NCBI GenBank assembly: GCA_037962975.1
Contig: CM075672.1
Coordinates: forward strand, 51,964,501-52,028,500
Source of the DNA: Clitoria ternatea
Lineage: Eukaryota > Streptophyta > Magnoliopsida > Fabales > Fabaceae
Length of the DNA: 64,000 bases
Direction of reading: 5' to 3'
The stretch's first letter is position 1, and each line of letters begins with the position of its first letter. The position numbers and the translations under genes are program-made. Positions 10,230 to 21,645 of the stretch are shown here, piece by piece. The notes below the pieces were generated by a model that had not been told where the DNA came from, searched no databases, and saw nothing but the letters and a program-made list of their open reading frames with translations.

Positions 10230-11514
10230 AGATAACACCATCAATCCTCCATCTGGTTGTCCTCATCATCCCCCTCGTCCTCAGCATCTCCCTCAGTATC
10301 AACATGTGCTCCAGACGATCCACCAGCCTCATGATATGTAGGCAAATCACTAGGCCAAGCCACATGAGTGGCAAAATCAGCTGGTGTCATAAATGGTGCC
10401 CCTCTTCCTGTATCCTATACTAATAAAATGCATCATGTAAGTGTACATAGGCATGGTGAGAAGCAGCCATCATCTACATCATATGCTGATGCTCTATGGT
10501 TATCCTAGTAAATCCTTCAGTGATAGCATCAGTAGATGCTGGCTGGGCTAGTCTTCTGCGTCTAGGTCTGGGCTGAGCCTCCTGCTCTAGCGGTGGAAGC
10601 TTGCACCACTGAACAAAATAATCTCTATTCACTAAAACCTTGGGGACTCTCCCCGAAGATCTAGTAAACTCTGGTGATGGCACAACAACCCCTTACCTCC
10701 TCAATAAGGCAGAAATGATGAGAGGGAAAGGTACAGGGCAATTCACCTTATACCCGAGGGCATAAAGGTGAATCTGCTCAAATATAAGCTCAGCAATATC
10801 AATGGTGTGGCCCTAAAGGATAGAATAAAGAAGGCAGCATCGATCAACTGGAAGAGAAGAAAGGTGGGTGACAGGAGTGATGTTATGAAGCATAAGATGA
10901 GACCATGCCTGAGCTATAGGGTCAGTTAGGTCTTAAGGAGGTTTGATGGAGTTCTTCCAACCTTACTAAGGTTAAAGAAGATTCCATCTTTGCTCAGGAA
11001 TTGAGCAACTTGATCCAGGAAGTATCCTAGATCACTATCCTTAGTAGCAACCTTGTTTCTGTTTTTCTTCCAGAAGTAAATATCACTCTTGGGAGTAGGC
11101 TCTCAAGGATTACCCAAAAGGGTATTGATAGTGTCCCTATCGTAAGTAATATGTCGACCCCTCACCAAGCTCATCCTGGCGAGTCCTAAAGGCATTTGTG
11201 TAAAACTCCATGACTAGTATGGGGTCCCCCTCAGTAGGTAAAGAAAATAGGGGTCCCCATCTCCTCCTTTGTATCTCCTCCTGAAGCTCAGGATAATCTC
11301 CAGTACTAAGATAAAGGACCCTCTCCCATATGAGTCTCTGGCCCTTGATCTGATGGAATCTCGCTCACCTGGCGTCAGTTCTAAATCTGGTGGAATCTCG
11401 GGGTCCCAACTGATCCTCACCCTGAAGATCAGGATCTTTAGAGGTGGTATCAGTATCTGTGGTCCTCCTCTGTCTCTTGGGACCAATGGTGGGAACTGAT
11501 TTCTTAGGTGCCAT
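10230..11514 (-). pseudogene. Env-like ORF of Calypso A, broken
   Basis: The minus-strand ATG at 11512-11514 starts MAPKKSVPTIGPKRQRRT, a basic N-terminus. The product aligns by eye with the env-like ORF at 62751-64000: blocks such as MEFYTNAF and LSSLPVDRCCLL match EFYANAW and LIFSRCYLL there. Stops and frameshifts interrupt it from about 11150 leftwards, and the C-terminal part (VLVNRDYFVQWC) is open again at 10474-10683. The position between pol and the 3' LTR is that of Athila/Calypso env-like genes. No clear signal peptide or membrane span is visible in this copy. A second copy of its middle is at 21124-21645. Confidence 0.65.
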
Positions 11515-12730
11515 CTGCAAAAGAAAATTTTAAATAAATCACAAATTTATACAAAAAATAGTAAAACACTCATCACAAAAATTGTTTTTGATTTTTATAT
11601 TTTTAATGAATCATGCATAATAAAATAAATCATGTAAAACATCAAAAAAAATTAACATGCATATTTTTGGATTTTTAACAGTATAACACACATCATACAA
11701 ATAAAACTAAAACAACATTCATTTTCATATAAAATTGTAATTCACACACATATTTGAACAAATTTTTATTTTTAAGAAAAAAAATACAACAAATAAACTT
11801 TTAAAATTTTTTTAAAATTTTTTTTACAAACAGAATTTAATTTATTTTTATACAAGAAAGTATAACAAACAATACAAACTAAGAAATTTTATTAATTTAA
11901 AAAAACACAAAAATAAAAAAGGAACAAAAAATTTTTATTTTCATTTTTTCAATATAATACCTAATAAATAAAACTTAAAAATTAAGAAAAAGAAAAACAG
12001 GGGTCTGACGCTACGCGTGGGTTGGACGCTATGTGTCAGGTTGTTCTTCCCATGCTACACGTGGCTGTGACGCTACGCGTGGGATTACAGTTCATGCCTC
12101 ACGCTACACGTCAGTGGGATGCTACACGTGGACTCTCAGGAACAGAAATTGAAAAATGGGGTTGCGCAATAGCAACCCCTCCAAACATCATCCAATCCAT
12201 ACATTCTCCTATTTCTAACAGCAAGCAAGTCCCAATGGTATTCTAATCCTAAGCTAACCACATGCAATTCTAAGATTGAAAATTGAAAATCAAAGAGAAA
12301 AGGATTAGAATACTCACTTGGGTTCCTTGCTCAATGAAGAAAATATGGAAGATTGAGAGTGCTTGAGTGGTTTGGAAGTTTGAAAAATAGGGTTTCTGAG
12401 AAAAATATGGCAGAGAGGGAAATTTAGGTTTTTAAAACCTAAATTAGGCCTCTCTGGTTCAGTTTTAAAAACTGAACATGGGCCCTGACGTTATGCGTGG
12501 CTGGGACGCTACGCGTCAGGGTAAAATTTTCACCTCCACGCTATGAATCATGGTAAAATTTTCACCTCCACGCTATGCGTCAGTGGGACGCTACGCGTGG
12601 GGTTCTATTTTTTTATTTTTAAAATTTAATTTTCAAAAACCCTTTTTTTTCAGTTTTAAAAACACTTTTTTTAATGAGTTGCCTCCTATTGAGCACTTGA
12701 TTTACTGTCTCTAGCTTGACACCCTGCATA
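11515..12730 (-). other. Pol-env spacer of Calypso A with LTR-type palindromic repeats
   Basis: AT-rich spacer between the end of integrase and the env-like ATG. Two clusters of the LTR motif GACGCTACGCGTGG/GTCAG occur at about 12005-12132 and 12484-12602. A 30-bp tandem duplication (GGTAAAATTTTCACCTCC) lies at 12521-12580, and a perfect 8-bp-arm hairpin at 12158-12179. No gene seen. Confidence 0.6.
12158..12179. other. Small perfect hairpin GGGGTTGC-6-GCAACCCC
   Basis: Two 8-bp arms with a GCAATA loop. It lies between the two palindromic clusters of the pol-env spacer. No poly-T follows, and its function is unknown. Confidence 0.6.
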
Positions 12731-13660
12731 TCACAAATCAGTTAAATAACAAATAGTAGTGAGTCTGTTGATCTCACCACCTAAATATGGCTTTAATCTT
12801 TGCCCATTAACCATCCAACTTCTTTTGGAAATTGGATCTTCAATTTTAACTGCTCCATAAGGTTTAACTTCTTTAATTACAATTGGGCTTGACCACTTAG
12901 ATTTCAATTTACCAGGAAACAGTCTTAATCTTGAATTACACAATAAAACTTGTTAACCTAGTGTGAAGTGTCTATTTTTAATTTTCTTGTCATGGTAAGC
13001 TTTCACCTTATTTTTGTAACTTCTAGATGTCTCATAAGCATTATTTCTCATTTCCTTTAACTCAAGTAACTGTAACTTTCTTTTGTCAACTGCTGCATTT
13101 GGATCAAAGTTGAGGAATCTTAAGGCCCAATATGCTTTATGTTCCATCTTTACTGGAAGATGACAAGCTTTTCCATAGACCATTTGAAAAGGAGAAAGGT
13201 CAATAGGAGTTTTGAATACAGTTCTGTATACCCAGAGTGCATCATCAAGCTTTTGTGACCAATCTTTTCTGGAGGAAGACACAGTCTTTTCCAAAATTCT
13301 TTTCACTTTACGATTTGAAATCTCAGCCTGTCCATTGGTTTGTGGATGATATGTTGTGGTCACCTTATGTCTCACTCCATAATGTTGTAACACCTTTTGA
13401 AGAACTTTGTTACAGAAGTGTGATCCTCCATCACTGATCAAGGTTCTTAGTATTCCAAACCTGCAGAAAATGTTTTTCTTTAAGAAATTCACTACAGTTT
13501 TAGTGTCAGCATTAGGTGAAGCGATTGCTTCTACTAATTTTGAAACATAATCAACTGCCAAAATGATATATTGATTGAATTGAGAGTAAGGGAAGGGTCC
13601 CATGAAATCAATACCCCAACAATCAAATATCTCAACCTCCTGAATGTTTGTTAGAGGCAT
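12731..13660 (-). pseudogene. Calypso A integrase, catalytic core intact with one in-frame stop
   Basis: The core frame 13660-12953 holds WGIDFMGPFP (catalytic Asp, residue 18), ISDGGSHF (Asp 77) and NGQAEISN (Glu 113): a perfect D-D-35-E triad. The C-terminal part continues in the same frame after a single TAA (about 12954-12956) to 12731, with GKLKSKWSSP and WMVNGQRLKPY blocks. Upstream, half of the HHCC zinc motif is visible as ACDNCQRIG near 13690-13710, preceded by a stop. The enzyme would insert the cDNA into host DNA. Confidence 0.85.
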
Positions 13661-13950
13661 TTCCTGCCTTCTATTGACATTACCTATTCTTTGGCAGTTA
13701 TCACAAGCTTATACATATGAGTGAGAATCCTTAAATATGGAGGGCCAATATAAACCTGATTGAAGAACTTTTGCAGCAGTTCTCTCACCATTAAAATGTC
13801 CTCCATAAGGTGATTCGTGACAATGCCACAACACATCTTTCTTTTCCCAATTGGGTACACAACGACGTAGCAAATTGTCTACTCCAATTTTGAATAGGTG
13901 AGGGTCATCCTAAACAAAATATTTTGCATCTTTAAAATTTTTTTTCTTTG

Positions 13951-14514
13951 CTACCAAGTTAAATCATTTGGAAGAATTCCCGCTGCTTTAAAATTGGCCA
14001 TATCAGCAAACCATGGCCGTTTTGTTATTTTAAAAAGTTTTTCATCATGAAATTCTTCCAAGATGTCTTTTTCTTTGGCAGTAACCTCATCATTCATTAA
14101 TCTAGAAAGATGGTTAGCGACCATATTTTCACTACCCTTTTTATCTTTGATTTCAAGATCATATTCATGAAGGAGCAGAATCCATCTGATTAACCGAGGT
14201 TTAGAATCAATTTTTGTCAAAAAGTACTTGATTGCAGCATGATCAGTGAAAACAATTATTTTTGAACCAATCAAGTATGATCTAAATTTTTCTAAGGCAT
14301 ACACTATGGCAAGTAATTCTTTTTCAGTAGTTGCATAATTTATTTGATTTTCATTTAAAACTTTACTAGCATAGTGTATAACCCTAAAAACTTTTTCATA
14401 TCTTTGATCTAACACTGCTCCCATAGCATAATCACTTGCATCGCACATAAGTTCAAAGGGTAAATTCCAATTAGGAGCAACGATTACAGGGGCAGAAACC
14501 AATTTCTCTTTCAA
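13951..14514 (-). pseudogene. Calypso A RNase H domain
   Basis: Open for 187 codons. Motifs: ELMCDASDYAMGAVL (catalytic Asp), TTEKELLAIVYALEKFR (Glu), VFTDHAAIKYFL (Asp) and ENMVANHLSRL at the domain end, typical of gypsy RNase H. The continuation toward integrase (WFADMANFKAAGILP) is present and then breaks near 13951. It is a fragment of the pol polyprotein and has no start codon of its own. Confidence 0.85.
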
Positions 14515-14607
14515 GGAATTAAAAGCTTTAAGACATGCTACATCAAACTTGAATTCAACATCTTTATTTAGAAGATTTGTTAAAGGTTTAGCAATTTTTG
14601 AAAAATC

Positions 14608-15036
14608 TTAAATAAACCTTCTATAGAATCCAGCATGTCCTAAGACATTTTTAATACCTTTTACATTTACAGGGGGTGGGAGTTTAGAGATTACCTCAAT
14701 CTTGGCTTGGTCTACTTCAATACCTATAGAAGAAATTTTGTGACCAAGTACAATTCCTTCTTTCACCATGAAGTGACATTTTTCCCAATTTAGCATCAAA
14801 TTTGTTTCAATACACCGCCTCAGTACGGTGTCCAAGTTTGTTAGACATGATTCAAATGAATTCTGAAAGACTGAGAAATCATCCATGAAAATCTCAATGC
14901 TCTTTTCAATTAGATCTGTAAAAATAGTAAACATGCATCTCTGAAAAGTAGTAGGTGCATTACATAATCTGAATGACATCTTTCTATAAGCAAATATGCC
15001 AACGACATGTAAAAGCAGTCTTTTCCTGATCAAGAG
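14608..15036 (-). pseudogene. Calypso A reverse transcriptase, 3' half, cut by T3 LTR
   Basis: The frame holds the palm: FAYRKMSFRLCNAPTTFQ, catalytic FMDD (IEIFMDDFSVF), CHFMVKEGIVLGHKIS and the thumb GHAGFYRRFI. A one-base shift near 15000 separates it from the QEKTAFTC block, which reaches 15036, exactly where the Tekay LTR starts. The RT N-terminal half is missing from this place. Confidence 0.85.
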
Positions 15037-15635
15037 TGTAACATCCCGAATTTTATAAAAATGAATAATTGATGAGAATAAATAATAAATAATTGTATGT
15101 GAGTTATTTGTGTCCCAAAAGTATGGGAATGATTAAATTGGGATTTATTATGGATATTTATGATTTACTGAGATTTAAGGAGTTAAAATTATACCCGAAT
15201 AGAATACGGGTGTCGGACCAAGTATCTCCGATTAAGATGCCATTGGTCAGGGCTGTTAAGAATATTATTAGGAATCCGACTCTATATTCGGAATAATTTT
15301 TGGGATTAGTATTGAGCCCAAACTGAGAGCCTATTTATTGTAAAATGGTGAAATTTTAATGTGAAGCAAAATATTAAAACATAAACCCTTCTACCTCTCT
15401 TATGCTTCATGTTACTTCTCCTCCTCCTCATTCGTCTTTTTTGTCTCTTTTTCTCTTCTCTTTCTCCTTCTTCCATTCTCCAAAGAAATCCAAATGTGGT
15501 GTACCCTTCCTCTTTCTTCCATTTTGGTTGCTTCAAGCTTGAAGGAGACAACGATGGTGGTATGGAGCTCTCCTTCTCCCACTCTATTTTGTGCTCCCTT
15601 TCTCCCTTCCTTGACTCTATTTTCGTTTTATGGTG

Positions 15636-15650
15636 AGGTAAGCTCTTCTC
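15636..15650 (+). promoter_or_regulatory. Conserved GTGAGGTAAGCT, splice-donor-like, in Tekay LTR
   Basis: GGTGAGGTAAGCT matches a plant 5' splice site. The same string occurs in the LTR at 34284 (about 34900-34912) and, inverted, in the LTR of T4 (about 45388-45400), each 500-620 bp into the LTR after a pyrimidine-rich leader. A leader intron is possible but unproven. Confidence 0.35.
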
Positions 15651-17006
15651 ACCATCTTTGATGAAGTTAATATCATTACTATGAGTTTTATGGCTTGGGG
15701 GAGTATTTATGGCATATGGGTTGTTGGGAGAGCATTAATGTGGAAAACCCTAAGGTGGGGTGGCTTAAATGTGTGCCTTTATAAGCATTTAATGAGGTAC
15801 TTAAGATTAATGTTGGAAGGTGATGAGAAATAAATGGGTATTAATGAGTGTTGTTGGGTTTTTAGTGAAACCCTAACTTTAATAAATTGGGGAAAGTGTG
15901 AAATATGAGTAGAATGTAGGTTTAATGATATTGGAGAGTGATATTAATGATGAAAAATGGCCATTGGTGGTGATTAATGAGCATGGTTAAATGTTGTTGG
16001 GTTTTGATGAAAACCCTAGCCCTAAGAATTTGGGGAAAAGGATATAATATAGCTTGAAAGGTTAAATTGAATGTTAATAGGTGATATTTAATGATGAGTG
16101 TTGTTATAAATGTGGAATGTGAGAGATTGGTATGATAAGATTGTGACTTGATGAGGTTCTAAACCATTGTGGTGTGTCATTTAAATGTTAATTGTGGTTA
16201 TTGAAGGATATGAGAGCTAAGTTGAATATTGAGTGATAATGATGATATTTGAAGGATTGAAGTGATTTGAGGTTACATTATACAATGGATAAGATGATAA
16301 TGTTATTGGATATGGTTGACTTTTAAGATCTAGAGGATCCTGGCTTTGGGAAAGGAATTCCTGAAGCCTAATACAATTACATAACTTGGTGTTTAGCAAG
16401 TCTAGGACTTGATGTTGGGCTTTATGATAAGCTATCAAATGTTTAAGAATTATGAGGAATGCCTTAAGATGGCTTATGAATTGTATGAATGCATATGTAT
16501 ATTATGTAGATCGTATTCCGGGTGATGCGATGGAGCTTCCAGAGCATTGGAACCGTTTCGGCTCTTCCCTCGAGGTAGGAGAGGAGTTAACATTCAAATT
16601 GCATGAGTAAATTCGATAGTGATTGTTGTATGTGATGAATACTCATGCCTGCCTTGCCATATAGTTATTGAGATGTTTGGAATGGCAAGTTGATGATTAT
16701 TGTGGATAATGTATGAGAATATGCTTGTTAAAGATGATGCGTTTGAATCTTGCATGATTAATAAGTTTCGAATGAAGATTTATAAGTATGAATGTGGGAA
16801 CCGGTTGTACATGCCTTTTTATGTGTATGAAATGTTGGTGATATCCAAATTTGGCTTATAATGAGAACTTCCGAGTGAGAATGCTTAGAACGAGTTGTAT
16901 ATGCCTCACATGTTGTATATGATTTATTGGAAATGAGTGAATTGGCCTTTAATGTGATTTCGTATGTTGAGCTGTGAGAATTTCATTTTTTGTTTATGTT
17001 CTGGTA

Positions 17007-17170
17007 ATCTCGCCCAGGCGAGATGGTTTCTCGCTTAGGCGAGGATCCCCTGTATCAGTATTATGGCCTCTGGGCCAATCTCGCCTAGGCGAGTGGGACT
17101 CTCGCTCAAGCGAGATGCATGTTATGCAATCAGGGGAGTTAATGGATGAATCTCGCTTGAGCGAGCTAGT
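17007..17170. repeat. Palindromic microrepeat TCTCGCCCAGGCGAGA/CTCGCTCAAGCGAG, first cluster in T3 LTR
   Basis: At 17007-17024, ATCTCGCCCAGGCGAGAT has 8-bp arms and a CA centre. Several variants follow (CTCGCTTAGGCGAG, CTCGCCTAGGCGAG, CTCGCTCAAGCGAG, CTCGCTTGAGCGAG). Confidence 0.85.
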
Positions 17171-17229
17171 GAGGAAATGGTCACTGGACATTTTTTGCCC
17201 AAGCGTGTGTGAGAAGCTTGAGCGAAAGT

Positions 17230-18100
17230 GTGAAGTCTGATGCTGGGATGGTGCTCACTCAAGTGTGTGACTGGTATGGTTATGTTTTGACCGAGTGTGA
17301 CGAGTGTATGGTGAGTAAGTGGGACTCTGGACAAAATTCCACTTGAGTGGGAACCTTAGAAAATAATTCTATGGTGTAGTGAATTTTCGAGTGAAATTCC
17401 GAGTGGGCTATGTCCGAGTGAGGAAGTGCGTATAATTCCGAGTGAAGGGTCTCCCAATATGATACCCCGGGTAGTGGAGTTCCGAGTGGAAATTTTCGAG
17501 TTCAAAGTAACTCGTTCCGAGTGGAGTCCCTCTGTGTGTGTAATTCCGAGTGAGGATGGCACCGATTGGGGATACATGGTGTGTTTGTCCAGAAGTATTC
17601 TGGAATAACTTCACTCGTGAGAAAATGAAAAGGAAGTCGGTTTTTGAAATAAATTACCGAGTGAGAAAAGACTAGGTCTGGAATGATTTAACCGAGTGGA
17701 AGACCGAGCGAGTGTGGGGTCGGTCTGGAATGATTTAACCGAGTGAGGACCATCAGAGATGGTTCGGACTTAGAACGAAGTTACCGAGTGAAAAACTGAT
17801 TGAGATGACTCGGACTTGGAGTGAAGTTACCGAGTGAAAGACTGATTGAGAGATGACTCGGATTTGGAATATATTGCCGAGTGAAAGGCCAAGTGAGAGA
17901 CGAGTCGGCTTTGATTGATTTTACCGAGTAGAAAACCAAGCAAGATGAGTCGGTGTGAGGGTGAATTACCGAGTGAATGATCGATCGACTGATAAGTCGG
18001 TTTTAATGTAAATTGCCGAGTGAGGGACCGAATGAGAGGAATCGGTTCTGGAATAACTTCCCTGAGTGCAAAACCGAGTGATGGGAAGGATGACCTCTGG
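17230..18100. repeat. Dispersed ACCGAGTG/TTCCGAGTG array in T3 LTR
   Basis: More than 20 copies of CCGAGTG with short, irregular spacers; many are followed by GA. In the later part the flanks form a looser repeat of roughly 55-60 bp (GGTCTGGAATGATTTAACCG and relatives). The same motif fills the LTRs at 25149 and 31978, which otherwise differ. Confidence 0.8.
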
Positions 18101-18104
18101 TCGG

Positions 18105-18330
18105 ATTTCGCTTAAGCGTGTGGATACCTCGCTCAAGCGAGTGAGTGTGGGATTCCTTACTGGACCAATTTCGCCTGAGCGAGTGGTTAGTTGAAGGGAG
18201 CCTCGCTCGAGCGAATGTACCTGGAAATGCTTACTGGAATGGTTTCGCTGGAGCGAACTGAGACGCTCAAGTGAGATGGGCTGTCTCACTCAAGCGAATG
18301 TGGGCCTCTCTTGAGCGAGTGACCCCCCTG
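18105..18330. repeat. Second CGCTCAAGCG palindromic cluster in T3 LTR
   Basis: Contains TTCGCTTAAGCG, CTCGCTCAAGCGAG, TTCGCCTGAGCGAG, CTCGCTCGAGCGAA and more within 225 bp, then returns to plain AT-rich sequence. Confidence 0.8.
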
Positions 18331-18740
18331 ATGGAATTTTCCCTTCTTTTCTCAGTTCTGATGGCTTGGGGCCTTCTCCCCTTATATTGTATAATGCTTG
18401 AGGGGATGTAAAGGGATATATATTTAAGACAATGATATGGTGGTGTTGGATAATGATTAAGATCCTGAGATGACTTGATTATGCCCATAATACATATAAT
18501 GAAAAACATAAAATCTTAACCACCAAGGATGATCATGTGAAAGCAATGTTAAGGGCTTGATGATGAGTTATGAAATGCATGTCTAAGAACATGATTGTGT
18601 TAGGCATAAATGTGATTGCCTTATATGGAATGATGAATATGCTTCAAATAATTTTATATATGGATAAATACTATGATTGGTTGCTATGCTTTTGATATCC
18701 ATGTGTGGATTGTCATGAATGATGTTGTGGCCATTGAAGT

Positions 18741-19440
18741 CCTATTATATGTATGTTATGCCTTGAGGGGCCTTGTGAATGTTTGTATGCCATTGATGAT
18801 AAAACTAAAATATACAATATACCCCTAATTGAGAGGGTGAGATATCCTTGCGAGGTTGTTGTTGAGCATATGCATTATTGCATTGCATTCATGGCATGGC
18901 ATAGCATTGATACTTTGTGGTTACGATCACAGTGATGAAAGATCCTGCAGAATTCTATGAAGGGAGTACCCCTTGCGAGGCGGGAAACCAATGTGATGAT
19001 GATATGATATTATGCCGGGGGTTGCGATCACCTGGTTGTGAAATATGAAAGGCCCTGTGGGGACCATTGTATGATGATGAGCCAGTGGTTATGATCACTT
19101 GGTATTTGATACGATAAAGGGCTTGCGAGCACCTATGATGCCCATGGTTGCGATCATGAGGCGGGAGTACCCCTTGCGAGGCGGGAAACCTATGTGAATT
19201 GTTGAACGTGGTTGCGATCACGAGAAGCACCTTGCGAGGCTGCTATAGGGAGTACCCCTTGCGAGGCGGGAAACCAATGATTACGAATGATTGATTATGG
19301 TGGTTGCGATCACCCATGATATGAAATCGGATCCGTTGTATATGCATTAAATAGTTGACATGTGCATTAGCCATAAGAGCATGGCATTTGAGATGGGATG
19401 ACCATGAGTATTGAGAAACCCCTTGCGAGAAGGTATTTGA
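18741..19440. repeat. Diverged tandem repeats with CCTTGCGAGG and GGTTGCGATCAC
   Basis: The block GGGAGTACCCCTTGCGAGGC plus GGGAAACC occurs at about 18960, 19165 and 19250. GGTTGCGATCAC occurs at least four times between them. This module is absent from the LTRs at 34284 and 45994, which instead carry a different module at 36000-36300 and 43930-44235. Confidence 0.8.
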
Positions 19441-19667
19441 GTGAAACCTTAATGAATTAATGATGATAATGATTATGAGTGCCCTTGTTGATAAGTGGCA
19501 AAGAGATTATGTATGTGATTGTGTATATGTTGTGCTTATTTATGATGTGAATTGCGATTCATGAGGCTTGTATGCCTATTATAATAATAAGATGATATAT
19601 GAATGATAATTTGATGATTTGATAGCAAAGCACACATGATGTTTGTATGCATATACACATGTTCACA

Positions 19668-19690
19668 ATATATATATATATATATATATT
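19668..19690. repeat. (TA)n microsatellite
   Basis: About eleven TA dinucleotides. Confidence 0.9.
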
Positions 19691-20429
19691 ATTCGTCATT
19701 TTGAATGTATAACTCACTCTCCCATGTGGTCTCCTTTTTAGCATTGTGATGCAGGTTGCCATGGGATGAGTTCGGATTTTAATTAAAGCTTGGGTGAAGG
19801 TAAATAGCGGTAAAGGAAGTGCCTTGGCCGGCATCATTTATGGATTCTTGTGTAATGAATAAATTTTATATGATGATATAGATGATTTAGAGATTTTGAG
19901 TATGTATAAGATAATCCTTTGAATTGATGGATGATGAATATATATATATGTAGAATGTAAGAGATAATTTGATGTGTATTAGAAGAATTGAAATTAAATG
20001 ATGTTCATTGATGATTGAGATAGTCGGGAGTATATTCCCGAATATATATAAAATTAGTTATATCTTAGGCATTGTATGCTTATGTAATCATGTAAAATGA
20101 TGATGGTTGTCTATTAGGCTTATGATATGCCATTGCATGCTTTGCCGAGCCTTTTCTCATATCGTCATATATGGGACTAGGCATGTGCCCGGTATACACA
20201 TTCTTCCGCTGTGAACTCTATTATTTTCGTATGCCGTTGTGGGCAATTTATCTATCGATCCAACTTTAGGTTATATAATCTCACTCTTTGGTTTTCTGTG
20301 ATTTGGGTCTTGATGTGATCATGGTGGTGTCTTGGAAATGTTTTCAAACGTGAAAAATTTACTCGCATTTTTATTAATTATGACGATCACATCGGGATTC
20401 GAGTACAGAAAATCAGGGGTGTATTAATC

Positions 20430-20441
20430 TGGTATCAGAGC
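20430..20441 (+). other. Primer-binding site of T3 (initiator tRNA-Met)
   Basis: TGGTATCAGAGC is complementary to the 3' end of plant initiator tRNA-Met, the usual primer of Tekay and many copia elements. It follows the LTR end by about two bases. Confidence 0.8.
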
Positions 20442-21123
20442 GTATTTTGCTCTGAATTGGAGTTATTGGTTACTACCAGAGCATGGCTGCTCTGTGAGGA
20501 TTTGATATTATGGATGATTGGAGCATGATTGCTCAATGGTGAGATACTTATGGTGATCTTTGGAGCGGGATGCTCATTATTGGGATATGGTTGTTTGTAT
20601 AGATTTGAAAATGATAATTATTTAGAGGATGATGATATGTTAAGGTATTGATTGCCATATGTAGAAATATGAATGATTAGTTAACTAAGAATTGTGGATC
20701 GATTATGAGGGCATTATTATTTGTGGAGGAATTATTGTGAGTCATTAATGTTAAGTTGGAATGGATGCTCAATGGGGACTTTTATGAGATTTTGATTCAT
20801 AAGATGTGGTTGTTGTCTATTGGGAGTATAGCCTTTTTCATTGAGGTTGTATGATGTGCTTGTGGAGCCTAGTTGCTCATTGATAATCATGAATGAATTA
20901 TGAGATTAAATATGAGTGAATGAATTTCCTCAATATATGATTGATGTATTTATTTGTGTAAGTCCGGCCAAGTTCCTTACCCTATTACCTTCAAATGACG
21001 AATACATTGTTATTGTGCAATGATGTTGATATATGAAATGCAAATTGATTTGATGATAGAACCATGTTGGATGTTAATCATAGAAATGAAATAATGAGTT
21101 TATGAATATGAAATATAAGGTAT
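20442..21123 (+). other. 5' leader of T3
   Basis: Non-coding, with several GAGCATGNTTGCTC-type short repeats (TTGGAGCATGATTGCTCAATGG). No gag start is reached before a Calypso-derived fragment begins at 21124. Confidence 0.5.
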
Positions 21124-21645
21124 GAACAAAATAATCTCTATTCACTAAAACCTTAGGGACTCTCCCCGAAGATCTAGTAAACTCTGGTGATGGCACAACA
21201 ACCCCTTACCTCCTCAATAAGTTAGAAATGATGAGAGGGAAAGGTACAGGGCGATTCACCATATACCCGAGGGCATAAAGGTGAATCTGCTCAGATATAA
21301 GCTCAGCAATATCAATGGTGTGGCCCTGAAGGATAGAATTAAGAAGGTAGCATCGATCAACTGGAAGAGAAGAAAGGTGGGTGACAGGAGTGATGTTATA
21401 AAGCATAAGATGAGACCATGCCTGAGCTATAGGGTCAGTTAGGTCTTAAGGAGGTTTGATGGAGTTCTTCCAACCTTACTAAGGTTAAAGAAGATTCCAT
21501 CTTTGCTCAGGAATTGAGCAACTTGATCCAGGAAGTATCCTAGATCACTATCCTCAGTAGCAACCTTGTTTTTGTTTTCCTTCCAGAAGTAAATATCACT
21601 CTTGGGAGTAGGCTCCCAAGGATTACCCAAAAGGGTACTGATCGT
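21124..21645 (-). pseudogene. Second copy of Calypso env-like ORF, middle part
   Basis: Nearly the same sequence as 10613-11130 on the same strand. It includes LSSLPVDRCYLLNSILQG, IDIAELISEQIHLYALGY and the upstream SDIYFWKENKNKVATEDSDL block. Stops and a frameshift between the two frames match those of the other copy, so the damage predates the duplication or both copies derive from one defective family. It ends abruptly against protease sequence near 21645. Confidence 0.75.

Larger units (their letters stand above)
7628..15036 (-). mobile_element. Calypso-like (Athila clade) element A: 3' LTR to RT, 5' part missing
   Basis: Read on the minus strand the order is RT, RNase H, integrase, spacer, env-like ORF, PPT, LTR. 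That is the gypsy order with an env-like ORF after pol, as in legume Calypso elements. The 5' half (gag, protease, 5' LTR) is not contiguous: Tekay LTR T3 interrupts RT at 15036/15037. A gag-protease remnant of the same lineage lies at 21646-22695. Each domain is a fairly long frame with few stops, so this copy is younger than the copia host. Confidence 0.8.
15037..20427 (+). repeat. 5' LTR of Tekay-like element T3 (about 5.4 kb)
   Basis: It starts TGTAACATCCCG, the usual start of Tekay/Del LTRs, and ends just before a PBS-like TGGTATCAGAGC at 20430. Its first 600 bp resemble the LTRs starting at 34284 and, inverted, at 45994, but the middle differs, so it is a separate subfamily. The terminal CA is degenerate (GTATTA). 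The bases before it, AAGAG at 15032-15036, are the candidate target-site duplication; the partner is not seen. Confidence 0.75.

Noticed and set aside
17122..18509. Several minus-strand frames of 65-107 codons in the T3 LTR
   Set aside because: Composition comes from the CCGAGTG and CGCTCAAGCG repeats; no domain and no conservation beyond the repeats.
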